Assembly: GCA_020283715.1 (NCBI GenBank)
Contig: JAIQCW010000231.1
Coordinates: 1 to 64,000 of the forward strand
Reading direction: 5' to 3'
From: Cytauxzoon felis
Lineage: Eukaryota > Apicomplexa > Aconoidasida > Piroplasmida > Theileriidae
DNA: 64,000 nucleotides
The notes under the pieces are model-generated. The model had not been told where the DNA came from and ran no database searches. It saw only the letters and a program-made list of their open reading frames with translations. The translations under genes were made by a program, and so were the position numbers. Positions 39,675 through 51,332 of this stretch are shown here, one piece after another. The first letter of the stretch is position 1. Each line of letters begins with the position of its first letter.

Positions 39675-40403
39675 TTATACATTCCTTTTAAGTCTTATAA
39701 ACATGAGATAGATTGCTACTGATAATATAGTTATACATATTAGCCCATTTATAATCCCACAGATAATAATTCCGGTATGGTTAGGTTCTAGACGTACTAA
39801 TGTTTGATTACCTGACTGACTCGTATCGTTAATTGGAATAACTGTATCATCCTTCGGTTTTATTTCTGTTGTCAACTTTAAATTTATTTGTGTACTGCTG
39901 GAAGTTTTTGATTCTATTGCATACAATGGATCATCCAATCCCTCCAATTCGTCTAGTCGTAATTTGCCGTTATGCTCAATACAACTCAATAGTATTTTAC
40001 TAACGTCTGATATATCCGTACCACTTTTGGTATGATATGCAACCCAGTAGTTATTTACATCTCTAGCAACATAAATATGCTTATCTTTTGAGTCAATGGG
40101 TACAATCTTAGCGAGCATAGGTTGAAATATACCATTTTTAAAGAAAACACAGACACATTCAATATTATTAATTGGTACAGCTAGATCTGTATCAACTGTA
40201 TCATCTAAAATCCTAACGATATCAAATGAATTAGCATCCTTTACACTATGGATATATGTATGAATCTCATTGTTAAATTGATTATATCTTGACACCAGTA
40301 CCTGGATCTTTACACTGGAATACTGAGTAACATAGGTGAAAAGTGATGAATTATCATCATAAATCCTCCTACCAATATCGATAATTGCACGAACTCGTTC
40401 CAT
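39675..40403 (-). CDS. Single-pass membrane protein, paralogue 2
   Basis: 242 aa, one exon. MERVRAIIDIG start, a body with VPINNIECVCVFFKNG, MLAKIVPID, and Y-W-V-A-Y-x-x-x-S-G, a Thr/Ser-rich linker with several N-x-S/T sites, then a C-terminal helix (GIINGLICITILSVAIYLMF) and basic tail. Same plan as the neighbouring gene at 38534, from which it is separated by element R15; probably a tandem duplication. Function unknown. Confidence 0.65.
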   Translation of the reverse strand: MERVRAIIDIGRRIYDDNSSLFTYVTQYSSVKIQVLVSRYNQFNNEIHTYIHSVKDANSFDIVRILDDTVDTDLAVPINNIECVCVFFKNGIFQPMLAKIVPIDSKDKHIYVARDVNNYWVAYHTKSGTDISDVSKILLSCIEHNGKLRLDELEGLDDPLYAIESKTSSSTQINLKLTTEIKPKDDTVIPINDTSQSGNQTLVRLEPNHTGIIICGIINGLICITILSVAIYLMFIRLKRNV

Positions 40404-40689
40404 TTTCAGTTTGAATTTACAATATAGGTAATGTTTACTTGAAGTTTAAAGTAGTTTGACAACTCACTGGATTTAATACCATGATTAACTAGCCAGTAAA
40501 AGCCGATAGATCTACCGACTTGATAAATGACTGTAGATTTATGGAAGTCGTGGCATAGATTTCAAGGTATATAATTCAAATGATAGACTAACAAGATACA
40601 AGGACAGAGATGAGTATCAGATAATATCTGCAACGGACGGAAGAATGTGGAACTATAAAGATTAAGAGACATATTTGATTTACTATTTA

Positions 40690-40865
40690 ACCTGAGGTTA
40701 CAATCTCACATTCTCTTGCAGATAACTTCTCTATTTACCTTCCCGTAAACGGCATAGCCACTCCCTGAGATCGTGAGGATAAACCCGTAGCTGATCTCAG
40801 GGAAGCGGAGGGGGAGGTAAATAGAGAAGGCCACCACGGCGAGTGGAAAGACCTCAGGGGAGTAC
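40690..40865. mobile_element. Foldback element copy R16 (intergenic)
   Basis: TCTTGCAGATAACTTC, shortened arm with CATAGCCACTCCCTGAGATC, GCTGATCTCAGGGAAGCGG, GTAAATAGAGAAGG, CCACCACGGCGAGTGG, CCTCAGG. The TCTCTAAAGAG part is degenerate. Confidence 0.7.
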
Positions 40866-40894
40866 CTAATAAGAAATAGGATGAATGGATGTAG

Positions 40895-41128
40895 ATGTTG
40901 ATAATGCTTCACTCATCTCGTGCACTTGTTGATAAATGTGTATGTCATTTATCCAAGAATTCAAAAGTGAATAGATTAGGGTATGGAATTATGGAATTCA
41001 AAATTCAGGTGTATAAAAACATGTTTATGTTACAGGGTAATTTATTACCTGTCTATTATTCAGTTGAATTCATGGATGTAGTGAAATGTACCTACACCCA
41101 ATTCGATAATGGATTCCTCGATTTGTGA
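40895..41128 (+). CDS. Hypothetical small protein
   Basis: 77 aa if read straight through. A 27-nt stretch GTGTATAAAAAC...TTACAG with good splice ends would give 68 aa in the same frame. Composition is ordinary, with a beta-rich end (YYSVEFMDVVKCTYTQF). The frame follows closely after element R16 and precedes BUD31 in the same direction. I do not recognise it. Confidence 0.45.
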   Translation: MLIMLHSSRALVDKCVCHLSKNSKVNRLGYGIMEFKIQVYKNMFMLQGNLLPVYYSVEFMDVVKCTYTQFDNGFLDL

Positions 41129-41236
41129 TGATAAAAAGTAAAACTCATTTGTTTTAATTTTATATATATTTAATTGTATATAAATTCATGTTTTATATAC
41201 TCCTTAAATCGCATTTTTAATCCTCTTTTTTTCGGT

Positions 41237-41736
41237 ATGCCCAGGATAAGGACGCTTAACACGAAGCCTCCTCCAGAAGGCTGGGACCTTATTTCAGATA
41301 CATTAGAATCCTTAGATGAGAAGATGAAGGCTGCTGAGCGTGAATCAGGAGCTGGAAAACGTCGCTCAGAAGTATTGTGGCCTATCTTCAGGATACATCA
41401 TCAACGTTCCAGATATATTTACGAGATGTATTATAAAAAGAAGGAAATTTCAAGTTTGTTTGATTATTATTCATTTATATGCTGATTTATTTCTCATATA
41501 TAGGAGATTTATACGATTATTGTATCCGTGAAGGGTATGCCGATGCAAATTTAATCGCAAAATGGAAGAAGCAAGGTTATGAATTCCTTTGTTGCCTCCG
41601 TTGTATTCAAACAGGTGCACAAAACTTTGGTACAAGCTGTATATGCCGTGTACCCAAACGTGATTTAGAACCTGGTAAAATCATTGAATGTGTCCTTTGT
41701 GGATGCCGAGGTTGCGCTAGCTGCGACTTGAAGTAA
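41237..41736 (+). CDS. BUD31: Spliceosome protein BUD31 (G10)
   Basis: Two exons: 41237-41453 and 41504-41736; 149 aa. Highly conserved throughout: [25 protein letters not shown]-x-Y-C-I-R, then [16 protein letters not shown] and the Cys-rich end with [10 protein letters not shown] and [16 protein letters not shown]31 stabilises the catalytic centre of the spliceosome. Length and zinc cysteines are normal. Confidence 0.95.
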
Positions 41737-42134
41737 CAATGGAAAGAACTAGTGGAATCATTGTATGAGGAAGTTAAAAAGTATAGTAACAGATAGTCTC
41801 GACAGAAATCGCTATCGCTCACTCGCCACCCACCAAATACTCTCGCGTCGTGTGTAGCTTTAATAAAATTTTAAACATAATACTTGTAATCATATGCATA
41901 CATCCTTACTTTACTTAATAAAATAACGTGTATAACTTGATACTATCATCTTCAACGATGAAATACATTTCTTACTGCCCCTACACGTTCCTTGATGGAA
42001 CTGTCTTGAATGCCATTCTGCATGTCTAACACGGTAGTTCCCGAGGATATTTCTCCTCTCTCTATCACCATCGTATGGTTTATTATATAAATTATGTGTT
42101 GAAAAACTAGAATACTAACTTGTTGAAAATAGCA
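41737..42134. other. Intergenic between BUD31 and the CCCH gene
   Basis: Less AT-rich than most spacers. A minus-strand 39-codon frame (42071-41952, MVIERGEISSGTT...) reads like protein but is too short to judge. No repeat modules. Confidence 0.35.
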
Positions 42135-42812
42135 ATGATACCGGCAGTACAATTCTACAAGACTAAAATGTGCCCTCATAAAGATAAGACTGAAGGCTGT
42201 ATCAGAAATCTCAAAGGTCAATGTCCATATGCTCATGATGATAACGAATTGAGATCAAGACCGGATCTTGTTAAAACAGCCATGTGTAAAATGTACCTTA
42301 AACATGAATGTCCATTGACATCTAATGAATGTCAATATGCTCACGAGTATGAAGAACTGAGACATACTGAAGGGTTCTATAAGACATACTTTTGTAAATT
42401 CTGGGTTAATGGGTACTGTAAAGCTGGTAATCTATGCCGATTTGCACATGGTGAAAATGAATTGAGAAATGTTGATACAAAGCATCACAATATAGAAGGC
42501 ACTAGGAATGTGACAGGTGAAGAGGAGATGCAAATGGGATTAGAAGATGAAAGTAGTCAAGAGCAATATGATATAATGACTACAACCTACAATACACCAG
42601 TATATGTAGATAATTATCATTATAATCCAACAGCATACAATGGTATACCAATAGGTTATACTACACATTGTATGAATGGATGGGATATAAATTGCTACAA
42701 TCAAATGGCAATTGAACCATATAGGACGATAGGTTGTGCAGAATGCTATAAATTATTACAATATCATCTAGAACGATATATCGATTGTCGAATCAAACAC
42801 TATAAAATATAA
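42135..42812 (+). CDS. CCCH zinc-finger RNA-binding protein
   Basis: 225 aa from the first ATG in frame. Three CCCH fingers in the first 110 residues: a variant finger ending CPYAHDDNELR, a second with C-x(7)-C ... CQYAHEYEELR, and a canonical C-x7-C-x5-C-x3-H third finger (CKFWVNGYCKAGNLCRFAH). Each is followed by the ELR motif typical of this apicomplexan/kinetoplastid type. Such proteins regulate mRNA stability or translation. The C-terminal half is Tyr/Asn/Met-rich with no domain. Confidence 0.85.
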   Translation: MIPAVQFYKTKMCPHKDKTEGCIRNLKGQCPYAHDDNELRSRPDLVKTAMCKMYLKHECPLTSNECQYAHEYEELRHTEGFYKTYFCKFWVNGYCKAGNLCRFAHGENELRNVDTKHHNIEGTRNVTGEEEMQMGLEDESSQEQYDIMTTTYNTPVYVDNYHYNPTAYNGIPIGYTTHCMNGWDINCYNQMAIEPYRTIGCAECYKLLQYHLERYIDCRIKHYKI

Positions 42813-42911
42813 ATCAAAACATATTAAATTAAATCGTCTAATATATTAGAGGAAGAATTATTAATAAAATAGAGATAACATACTGAACAAACTACTCTAT
42901 CACACGTATTA

Positions 42912-43205
42912 ATACCGTCAGCATCCACTCGAGGTCCATCTTTTCCCATTGCATGGAGCTCTTCTATTTACTTCCCCTTCCAGCTCCCGTAGATCGCTTC
43001 CAGGTTCCACTTGAGGTCTCCACCTGATGTCCAGTGACTATACTTCCGCCACGATCTCTGGGAGTGGTTATACTCTTTAGAGATAGGTAATTAAAAGAGG
43101 CTCCACGCCTAGTGGAAGACAAGGATGTAACCTCAGGTGGAGTATAGCTGTCTGCAGGACCAAGAGAGTTGGATTGGACCTCGGTGGAGGCGAGTTGAAC
43201 AGTGG
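42912..43205. mobile_element. Foldback element copy R17 (3' of MPP-alpha)
   Basis: CCATTGCATGGAGC, ATTTACTTCCCC, AGCTCCCGTAGATCGC, CCACGATCTCTGGGAGTGG, CTCTTTAGAGATAGG, CCACGCCTAGTGG, CCTCAGGTGGA, GCTGTCTGCAGGACC. It ends about 10 nt before the MPP-alpha stop. Confidence 0.75.
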
Positions 43206-43213
43206 TTATAACA

Positions 43214-44875
43214 TTAATTGGAGAGCATATAAAGTAGTTCACTTTCGTGTGGTAGATAATTGAGATTACCGTATGCTACGATTGATGGTTTGGATGAAGA
43301 AAGTAAATTTTTGATGGCGGATTTGATATGATCAAGTGTTACAGCGTCGATTGCTTGTTCTAATTCTTGTGGTGTTAATACTCGATCACAGAATAATAAT
43401 TGTCGTGCAATATCTTCAACCATTATAGTTTTATGTTCTATAGATACCCATAAAAATGATTTTAAGGCATTTTTAGCTCGTTCAACCTCTTTTTCTGTAA
43501 TATTTTGTATACCATTTAGTTCTGATGCTATAACTTCAAAGGCATTACGAGAATATTGTGGATGTACAATCATATACAGTCCAAAAAGACCTGCATCAGA
43601 ATGTGCTGTATTGAATGCCATACAATTTTCAACCCATTCATATTGATTTAATACATTTAAAAATAAACGGCTATGCATACCTTTACCGGGCCCACCTGTA
43701 GAAAATGAACCTCCACCACCTAATAATGATTGTAATACAGTAAATACTACTAAATCTGATGAATTCCAACCACTATTTATACCATAAGCTACAGCTACAT
43801 GTAATAATGGTGTTGATGCTTCAATAAATTTAACACCACCAGTGTATACAGGTTTCTCATACTTACGTGGTGTATTGGGTATAGCATTATATTCAGCAAA
43901 AGCACGCATAGTCCATTTAGATAATTCACTTGCATCAACATTAACACCAACTATAACCATTTTATCAGGAGAAAAATGTTTCAACATAAAATTTCTTAAT
44001 AATTCAGGTGAATAATTACATACTGATGATTCTGGACAATAATTATGTAACCCCAATGTATTATTATGCCAAGCAACAGAATGTAATTCTTCAGTCACTA
44101 ATGTATCCGGATTATCAAATAACTGCTTCCTACGAGTATTCAATCTCTCTTTATTAGCCTTCAATTCCCATGGTAAAAACCTAGGAAATAATACATTCCC
44201 AATCAATAAATTCAATAATATTGGCATATCATTACGTAAACACTCAGCATGATATGCTATATGCTCCCTAAAAGCATTACAAGTAACATTACTACCCAAT
44301 GTCTCTATTGTCTTTATAGTCCTTAAATGAGATAAATGTGCAGTAGAATGATATGCCATATTCTCAATCATTGAACTTACACCCAATTCATTCGCGGTCT
44401 CATATCTACTACCAGCACTCACATATAAACCAAGCATAGTATCAGCTCCACCACGATCTAAACTCGCTATCCTCAAACCATTCTCCAACTTAGCATATCT
44501 TATTGTCTGATCTACAGGCTCATAAGTACCCTCTGAACCCTTTACATATATACCCTGAGTTAATGGTATCTTCATATAAGGATTCGAACAACTATCACTA
44601 TTACCTATATAATAATAGCGAAACTCCGGCACTTCCGCCATAATCTGTTCCATATCCTCCTTCTTGAATGGCACCAACTCATAAGTTGGAGGTCCTTTTT
44701 TTAATATGCGATCTATCTCGGCAACCGTAGTCTATATTAAATTATTATAAAAAATATATAATATTAATATATGCAAGTAGAAATATAGTTAAAATATTGA
44801 AGCTCAACATACCGTAAGGCATCTTTTATACGCACGAGGAGCAAGATTATATAATTTAGTCACAAGGGCCTTCAT
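43214..44875 (-). CDS. Mitochondrial processing peptidase alpha subunit
   Basis: Two exons: 44875-44813, 44731-43214; 526 aa. N-terminal presequence rich in Lys/Arg (MKALVTKLYNLAPRAYKR). Peptidase M16 fold with the alpha-specific glycine-rich loop LLGGGGSFSTGGPGKGMHSR and no HxxEH zinc site (the equivalent reads S-M-I-E-N-M), as expected for the non-catalytic alpha subunit, which binds presequences for the beta subunit. Two M16-type halves are present. Could serve also in complex III, as in some protists; not shown by sequence. Confidence 0.92.
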
Positions 44876-45024
44876 TTTACCATGGAAACTAAACTACGAC
44901 GAAGGAAGTTAACAGTTTAAAATAAACTAAAATCAAGGCGCGGTACCCAACACAACATAATGTTCAAACTAACAATGATTAAGAGCTATTATATAAAGAT
45001 ACTCATAAATTCACAAATGATGTC

Positions 45025-47218
45025 ATGCAAGAGTTATTTTTAACATTAAAGAATAGTAAAATCTCACAGATTCCACAAATAGGCCTGAGGTTAATCAATA
45101 AATTACATAATAAAACTCCATCAAAGCAATTCTGGTAATTTTCGCACACCATAGATTCGTATTATATCTACTACTCCTTATAGGTCTGACTATATTCACT
45201 ATATAAACCAGAATCATGTTTACAGCAAATTTAGCCCGCATTCAAAGTGTCTACTAACATGTGTAGTATCGAAATTTGATGACGGTTTAATGAAGTCAAC
45301 AAACGCAGATACCTTGATAAGAAGGATTTTCAATGACTTATCCGATGAAAGGTCTCTATGTACATTAAATTTGGAACTGATTAATATGTTGTTTGTCTCC
45401 TCTTATACCTTAAGGATCCCCTTGTCTAATGAGCAATTGATTTTAATACTGAAAAATATTAAAGTTGATGATAGTATCCTATTTAATATCGAACACTGTG
45501 TTAGTATTTTACACTCATTGGGGAAAATGTCTCAAGTTTTCCCCAAATTTACGCCGATATTATCTACATCGTCCATTGTTGAATACCTTTCTAACAACTA
45601 TAATAGGTACTCTATGAAGCTGAATTGTAGGGAGTTATCACTAACTATATTTGCCTTTGATAAACTCAAGGTTATAGATGAGAGAATAAGGGATATAATA
45701 TTAAATGCAGTAAAAAGTAGAGTTGAAGAGTTCGACGGTAAAATTTTGGCAACTATACTGTATACTTGTAGTCAAAATAGGATTTTGACGGATATACTTT
45801 TATTATTACGTGATGTGGCTATCAAATATGTTGATGTATATACTGGCCGTGAGATGTGTAATATCGCATGTGCATATTTAAAGGCTGATTTATGGGAGAA
45901 TGTATTCCTAACACCAGTTGCTAATAAATTATCCTCCATGAACACTCTGGAGGTTTGTAATATATTGAATTTGATAATTAATAAAAACATTAAAGTTGAT
46001 GATGAATTTAAATGCAAGTGTTATCAGTATTTAAAGACTGTTGACAATGTAAATCTATTGGATTTATTGACCATCGCTCAGGCGATGTATAAATGGGAAT
46101 TTGCCGATGCAGGTATACATCTCGATAGACTCGTAGATCGTATGATGAATGACGGTAAATATCAATTGAATGACAAGTTGATTTATCTATTATACTATTG
46201 TTCGGAATTGCAGTCATTTAATGCAGTATTAAAAATATTGAACATTTTACCTGAAGATTATATTAGTTTAAAACTAAATAACAGAGAGATTATTATTTTA
46301 TACACTGTTGTCTCTAAGTTTGATGGGTTTAAACAACTTTTGGCCTTAGTAGAGGGTAGAATAATGCAAGAGATATCGCAGGGGAATGAGAGGTTCTCCA
46401 GAATTGATTTGATTACTATAGTTAAAATCGGCAAAGTCGAATTATTGTCGTTGATTATCGATAATTTCGACAAGGGTTGTGAGGTAAACGATGGGAATCT
46501 CGAGATTCTTTCATACATTGCACGAGTTGGGAAATATCCCAAACTCAAGGAAATATTAAAGCGTTGGTGTAGTGAGTTGAGTGTAATAGTAGCTACCAAT
46601 GGACTTTATGACCATGTCAAGGGTGATTCGATAATTTCCCTTCTGTCGATAATGAGACGTATGAATACAAGTTGTGAGGATATGCAGAGAGTTGTCCAGA
46701 TGGTCATTGATGGGTTAGAGATACAATTAACACTCGAGTCGTCATTGGAACTGCTAAGAGTCATCGCGAGTTTTACGTTGTACATTAAAGGGCTGGATAA
46801 TTTCATAAAGTCTATAGTCTCAAGATATATAAATGATATGGCAGCAGATTATAAGCTCCTCGATCAGTTCATAACAGCATCGGCACAGTTGACATTCAAT
46901 AGACTTGTGGATTACCAAGTAGTTCAAGGGTCTATCATCGAATTGCTAGAGGTATATACGGGAGACCAGTTAATCATTGATGGCAAGACGATTTACATGT
47001 TGATGGAATCTGTGGTTACCCCATCGATGAAATTTCTTCGGTATTTATCGGGTTTTATACAATATGGAGATACAAATAGATTAGAAGATTATCAGGCGGA
47101 TGAAATGTATAACAAGATTCAATCGAGTGTTTATAGCACGTTGAAGAATCTAAGTTTTAATCCCAGGCTTGAAGCCAAAACTACACTAGGATACACCATA
47201 GATGTACTATTAATTTAA
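45025..47218 (+). CDS. Large alpha-helical protein, possibly organellar RNA-related
   Basis: Two exons: 45025-45134, 45184-47218; 714 aa. The frame could be taken from 45290, but exon 1 with MQELFLTLKNSKI joined to S-D-Y-I-H-Y gives a continuous protein and a good intron. Rich in Leu/Ile with regularly spaced helical pairs (e.g. REMCNIACAYLKADLW), resembling the helical-repeat (HPR/OPR-like) proteins common in apicomplexan mitochondria; no RAP domain at the end. No family signature I can name. Base composition is less AT-rich than neighbours. Confidence 0.7.
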
Positions 47219-47339
47219 AATATTAAATAGCGATTTATATAAAGTGAAATTAATATGCACTATAATTCTGGGGTTTTATGCCATAAGGTCATATATAGTA
47301 TACTACTATTCCATTGAGTCTACCTTATGTCTAATCCAA

Positions 47340-47575
47340 CTATCCTTTTCACTCCATTCAACTTGCGTCCTTCCGTCAGCTTCTTTGTTTACTTCCCCCT
47401 TCGCTTCCCTGAGATCAGCTGCGGGTTCCACTTGAGGTCCAATCATCACTTCCTCCACGATCTCTGGGAGTGGCTTTGCTCTTTAGAGATAGGTAATTGG
47501 AAGAGGCCACCACGGCGAGTGGAACGGTGGTTGTAACCTCAGGTGGAGGATGTGTACGCAAGATGATCCAGAGAG
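47340..47575. mobile_element. Foldback element copy R18 (intergenic)
   Basis: CTTCCGTCAGCTTC, TTACTTCCCCC, TGAGATCAGCTGCGGG, CCACGATCTCTGGGAGTGG, CTCTTTAGAGATAGG, CCACCACGGCGAGTGG, CCTCAGGTGGA. Between two convergent genes. Confidence 0.75.
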
Positions 47576-47634
47576 GAGTAAAGGTGAAAGTAGAGTTAGT
47601 TCCCAACTCTTATGTGATGCTACCTTAGCTCTAA

Positions 47635-48071
47635 TCACATATCTTCATATGCTTCATCGTATGTTTCATCCCAGGTCCATTTAAGTAGCGGTTGTTCTAT
47701 AAAGATGTGATTTGGGCAGGGACGATCGACGACCTGATGTAGACTGATAGACATGTAAGGTACACAAGTACCATCTCTCAGTCTCGTATGCATTTTACTA
47801 AGTTGGCTGTCCATAATCTGTAGTGTCCTTCTGGCCAAATCATCGGTATCCTTAAAAATCATATCCTACATGGAAATTATAAATGTTTTTATATGTGTGG
47901 TAAACTTACTGCTACTTTCCCAAGACAAAAATTCGTCTCCTCGATAGCCCAGTTTGGGTCCTTCTTCTCTAATTGGTCACTTGTGACATTTTTGCCACTA
48001 TAACTACTTATAAATCTACGGGTATAAACTCTTTGAGTATTAAATCTATTATACAGACGAGATAACTTCAT
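47635..48071 (-). CDS. Small mitochondrial protein of unknown function
   Basis: Two exons: 48071-47910, 47865-47635; 130 aa. The first 25 residues (MKLSRLYNRFNTQRVYTRRF) have Arg/Ser-rich, acid-free composition typical of a mitochondrial presequence. The rest is soluble with a conserved-looking W-T-W-D-E-T-Y-D-E acidic end. No family recognised; might be a parasite-specific respiratory-complex or ribosome subunit. Confidence 0.65.
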
Positions 48072-48518
48072 ATTTAATCTCTAAAAAATATAAAGTAATT
48101 TTTTCCTAGCATGGGGATACTAATCGAGAGGTCTACGACTACGGTCTACACATTTAAAATCTCATTAAATTATGAATATTTTAATTATTTAAATAATCAA
48201 GATGTAATATCTATTTATTGTCAATTTTTACCTGAAGGTTTTTAGGATCTTCTAAATCACGTCACTTACTCAAGTGTGGTACTTTTATTCCACGTAATTT
48301 ACACATATCCTCTTTATAATAGATTTATAACATCACTTTAATCCTTTTTATCTAATTTATTACTGTCTCTAAACTCTCCACTTAATTTTGCCCCTTTATT
48401 GTTTACGCGGGCTATTACAGTTGGATGCATGTTCAGAGTATATAATAAAGGATGTATATTTGAAATGTATCGTTTTTATATTTAATATATAGTATTTTCA
48501 AATGATCGCAATGTAATA
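48072..48518. other. Divergent intergenic region
   Basis: About 450 nt between divergent genes, AT-rich with a moderately GC patch near 48400 (TTTACGCGGGCTATTACAG). No frame or repeat that I can support. Confidence 0.4.
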
Positions 48519-50602
48519 ATGAGTAAGAATACAAAATTGGGTGATTCTTTAGCGGACGTTCAATTACAGTATGAGAAAGTCTCTAAAACCTATAATACTC
48601 GAACGGTGGAGCCTAAGGAAGAAACTACAGGTTCTAGTTTAGTAGTTGGATTAAGGGGTTTAACGGATTCATCACAAATTATAAATGATCCATTTATATC
48701 TAGTGTATTTTCTACTAGAAAACCTAGAGATGCTGGAGCTGGGTTAGCATCAGGTATTAAAAGTGTAACTAAAGGTATGGCATTAGGTGTTGCTAGCCTT
48801 GTTGTATGTCCTGTAGTTGGTTTGAGTAATGAAGGTTTAGGTGGTTTTTTTAAAGGTGTTGGTACTGGTGTATTAGCTGCTGTAGCTTTACCATTAACAA
48901 GTATAGGTATAGCTGGATATCAAATATCACGTGGTGTTATTAATACTCCAAATGCTATCTGTAAAAGATTTAAAGGTAAAAAATGGAATAAGGAAACTGG
49001 TAAATGGTGTGATAATTGGTATAGTTTAGATGAAGAAGCATCGAAAGTCTTATCAAATGAGAATTATCAAGAACGTAAAGATGAAGATAATGTAAAGTTA
49101 CCAGAGAATATCCCCATTTATGATTCCAGTGTATCTGGAAATAGGAATGTACTTGAAACTGAATTTTATGAAATGTTGGGTGTACCAACAAATGCCTCAC
49201 AAGAAATGATTAGAAGAAGTTATTATAGTTTAGCCAAGAAATGTCATCCAGATAAAAATACTGATGAAGGATCAAAAGAAATGTTTCAAAGATTAGGAGA
49301 AGCATATCAAGTATTAGGTGATGAAGATCGCCGTAAAAAATATGATATGTATGGTAAATCTGTATGTAATGAGATGCCATTATTAGATAGTTCACTCTTC
49401 TTTATGATGTTATTTGGTTCTGATGCTTTCGAACCATATATAGGGAAATTAAGAATGGCATTATATCTAGAAATGGAATTAAATGATGCATCAACACCTA
49501 CAAGTCAAGATTTCCAAAGATTACAAACCGCAAGAGAAGTTAAATTAGCACTCACACTAAGAGAATATGTTAGACCATATGTATGTGGTGATATATTCAA
49601 TTGGAAAATTAAAATTGCCAACGATGCCAAAACACTATGCAAAAACTCATTCAGCATAGCCATCACAGAAACCATCGGATGGACTTATAATAATTACGCC
49701 GATCAATACATTGGAAAACATACCACTTTTCTAGGATTAGGAGGAAAATTAGCCAAAACCAAAGTATGTTTACATTCCACTCGAGGTTACATTACTACCT
49801 TCTCCATCTCCAACCTTATCTTCGTCCTGCAGACAGCTCTCCACCTGAGGTTACAATCTTATCCTCGTCTTGCAGACAGCTCTTCTATTTATCTCCCCTT
49901 CCAGCTCCCGTAGATCGCTTCCAGGTATTCCACTTGAGGTCTGTTCTTCCGGGTTAACATCATTTGTTACTCCGGGTAGACATTGCCACGATCTCCGGGA
50001 GTGGCTCTACTCTTTAGAGATAGGTAAATAAAAGAGCTGTCTGCAAGACCAACGGTGGTTGTAACCTCAAGTAGAGAGCTGACGGCAGGATTAACCTCAG
50101 GTGGAAGTACAGAAGATTACAATTTTGAAATGTGTTTACGATAACATCATCTCCTTACTTTCTATTCAATTATATTTCATATTTATAGGAAAAATCTCGT
50201 AAATTTGGTAAGGGTGTAAAAACATTTACATCATTATTACGTACTGCTATTGCTGAGCGTGGTTTACGTAGAGGTAGAGATCCTGGTGAAGAGCGTTTGA
50301 TAAATGAAACTACTGTTGATGATATAGATGAAGAGAATATACCACTGATTTTAAATGCTATGTTGAATATATGTCTTATGGATGTACAAACAACAGTACG
50401 TGCTGTAAGTAAAAGGTTATTAAAGGATATGAGTGTAGATTCTGATTGGCGTTTACGTAGAGCAGAGGCATTAGTTGAAATTGGTAAAATATTTATAGAT
50501 ACCGCAAAACAGTCCAAGAATACATCAACAGATGAAATTCCAATACTCAATAAAATCAAAAGTAAGAAAAATGTACACTATTCAAACGATGAATTTTTTT
50601 AA
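48519..50602 (+). CDS. DnaJ protein with N-terminal glycine-rich membrane-like region (DnaJ-X)
   Basis: Two exons: 48519-49763 and 50189-50602; 552 aa. Residues about 70-160 are hydrophobic and Gly-rich with internal repetition (GLGGFFKGVGTGVLAAVALP), like the C-terminal region of VPS13-type lipid-transfer proteins. J domain at about 215-275: Y-E-M-L-G-V, then K-K-C-H-P-D-K-N with the HPD motif, and F-Q-R-L-G-E-A-Y-Q-V-L. A DnaJ-X domain follows, continued in exon 2 (VRAVSKRLLKD, RRAEALVEIGKIF). An Hsp70 cochaperone, perhaps membrane-associated. The intron (425 nt) carries element R19. Confidence 0.85.
49775..50110. mobile_element. Foldback element copy R19 (DnaJ intron)
   Basis: Two GTCTTGCAGACAGCTC-type linkers, TCCACCTGAGG, TTTATCTCCCCTTCC, AGCTCCCGTAGATCGC, centre GTTCTTCCGGGTTAACATC (inverted version of R5 centre), CCACGATCTCCGGGAGTGG, CTCTTTAGAGATAGG, GCTGACGGCAGG, CCTCAGGTGGA. 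Confidence 0.75.
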
Positions 50603-50792
50603 TTTTATTCTAAAACTATATGTCATGTAATATATTTATCCCTAACAAATTACTAAATTGATGTTTATATAGTGATTGTTGGTGTAAAATTTATAAACAT
50701 CAAGAATAAGCATCTTGTTATTGTCAGTAGTCAAGAGATTAAATGGTCTTCAATTACCAGTACTGAATAGTAATATAAAAGGAAGGAGGGGG

Positions 50793-50996
50793 TCAACAAA
50801 CCTTGTGGAATCCAATGGCATTGGCACGTTCACGAAAGCATTGACGACAGATATCAAGACCATATTTACGTATCATTCCTTTACGATTAAAACATACACG
50901 GCTATAAAATTAAATATATAAATGAACATGTTCAAAATACCATCTGTAACTGCCAGGACCATATGTTTTAGGATGAGTATTATATGTACTTCCCAT
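50793..50996 (-). CDS. RPS29: 40S ribosomal protein S29 (uS14)
   Basis: Two exons: 50996-50941, 50901-50793; 54 aa. [12 protein letters not shown], then the zinc motif C-R-V-C and, after the intron in the first Cys codon, [21 protein letters not shown]. This is the universal S29 pattern (C-x2-C...C-x2-C). The C-terminus is Lys-Val-Cys instead of the usual Lys-Leu-Asp. Cytosolic ribosome, small-subunit head. Confidence 0.95.
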
Positions 50997-51000
50997 TTTT

Positions 51001-51332
51001 CCAAATATAAATCTAAAATTAATTTATTTTATATATTTTAATCATTAATAATTAAATTGAATCTAATATCAATACTCGTATAATTTTACTTTTCCATCCC
51101 TTGTTATTATGACCCCATCAAATATACCAGAGCAAGAGATGGATCTACCTAGCTTAAGGTGATGGAGAACAACTAATAGATTTAAGAAATATATATACGA
51201 ATAATAACATTTAAAGAATTATAAATACTCGGAGTCTTGATTATAAAACTGTAGGGGTTAAATTATAATAAAATTTCATATATTATAGTCACCTTTTCCT
51301 TCACGTTGTCATAAAAGTTCCCTATATCACAA
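51001..51332. other. Intergenic spacer
   Basis: AT-rich, 332 nt, no coding frame or repeat module. Contains the 3' end region of the CAP gene and the start region of RPS29. Confidence 0.4.

Noticed and set aside
41952..42071. Minus 39-codon frame between BUD31 and CCCH gene
   Set aside because: Reads like protein, but too short, with no recognisable feature and no partner exon found.
43214..43242. Extension of the MPP-alpha region ORF (42964-43242) as a gene
   Set aside because: It is a translation of element R17 in another frame.
49764..49913. C-terminal 50 residues of the unspliced DnaJ ORF
   Set aside because: They translate the start of element R19; splicing at 49764 gives a proper DnaJ-X domain.
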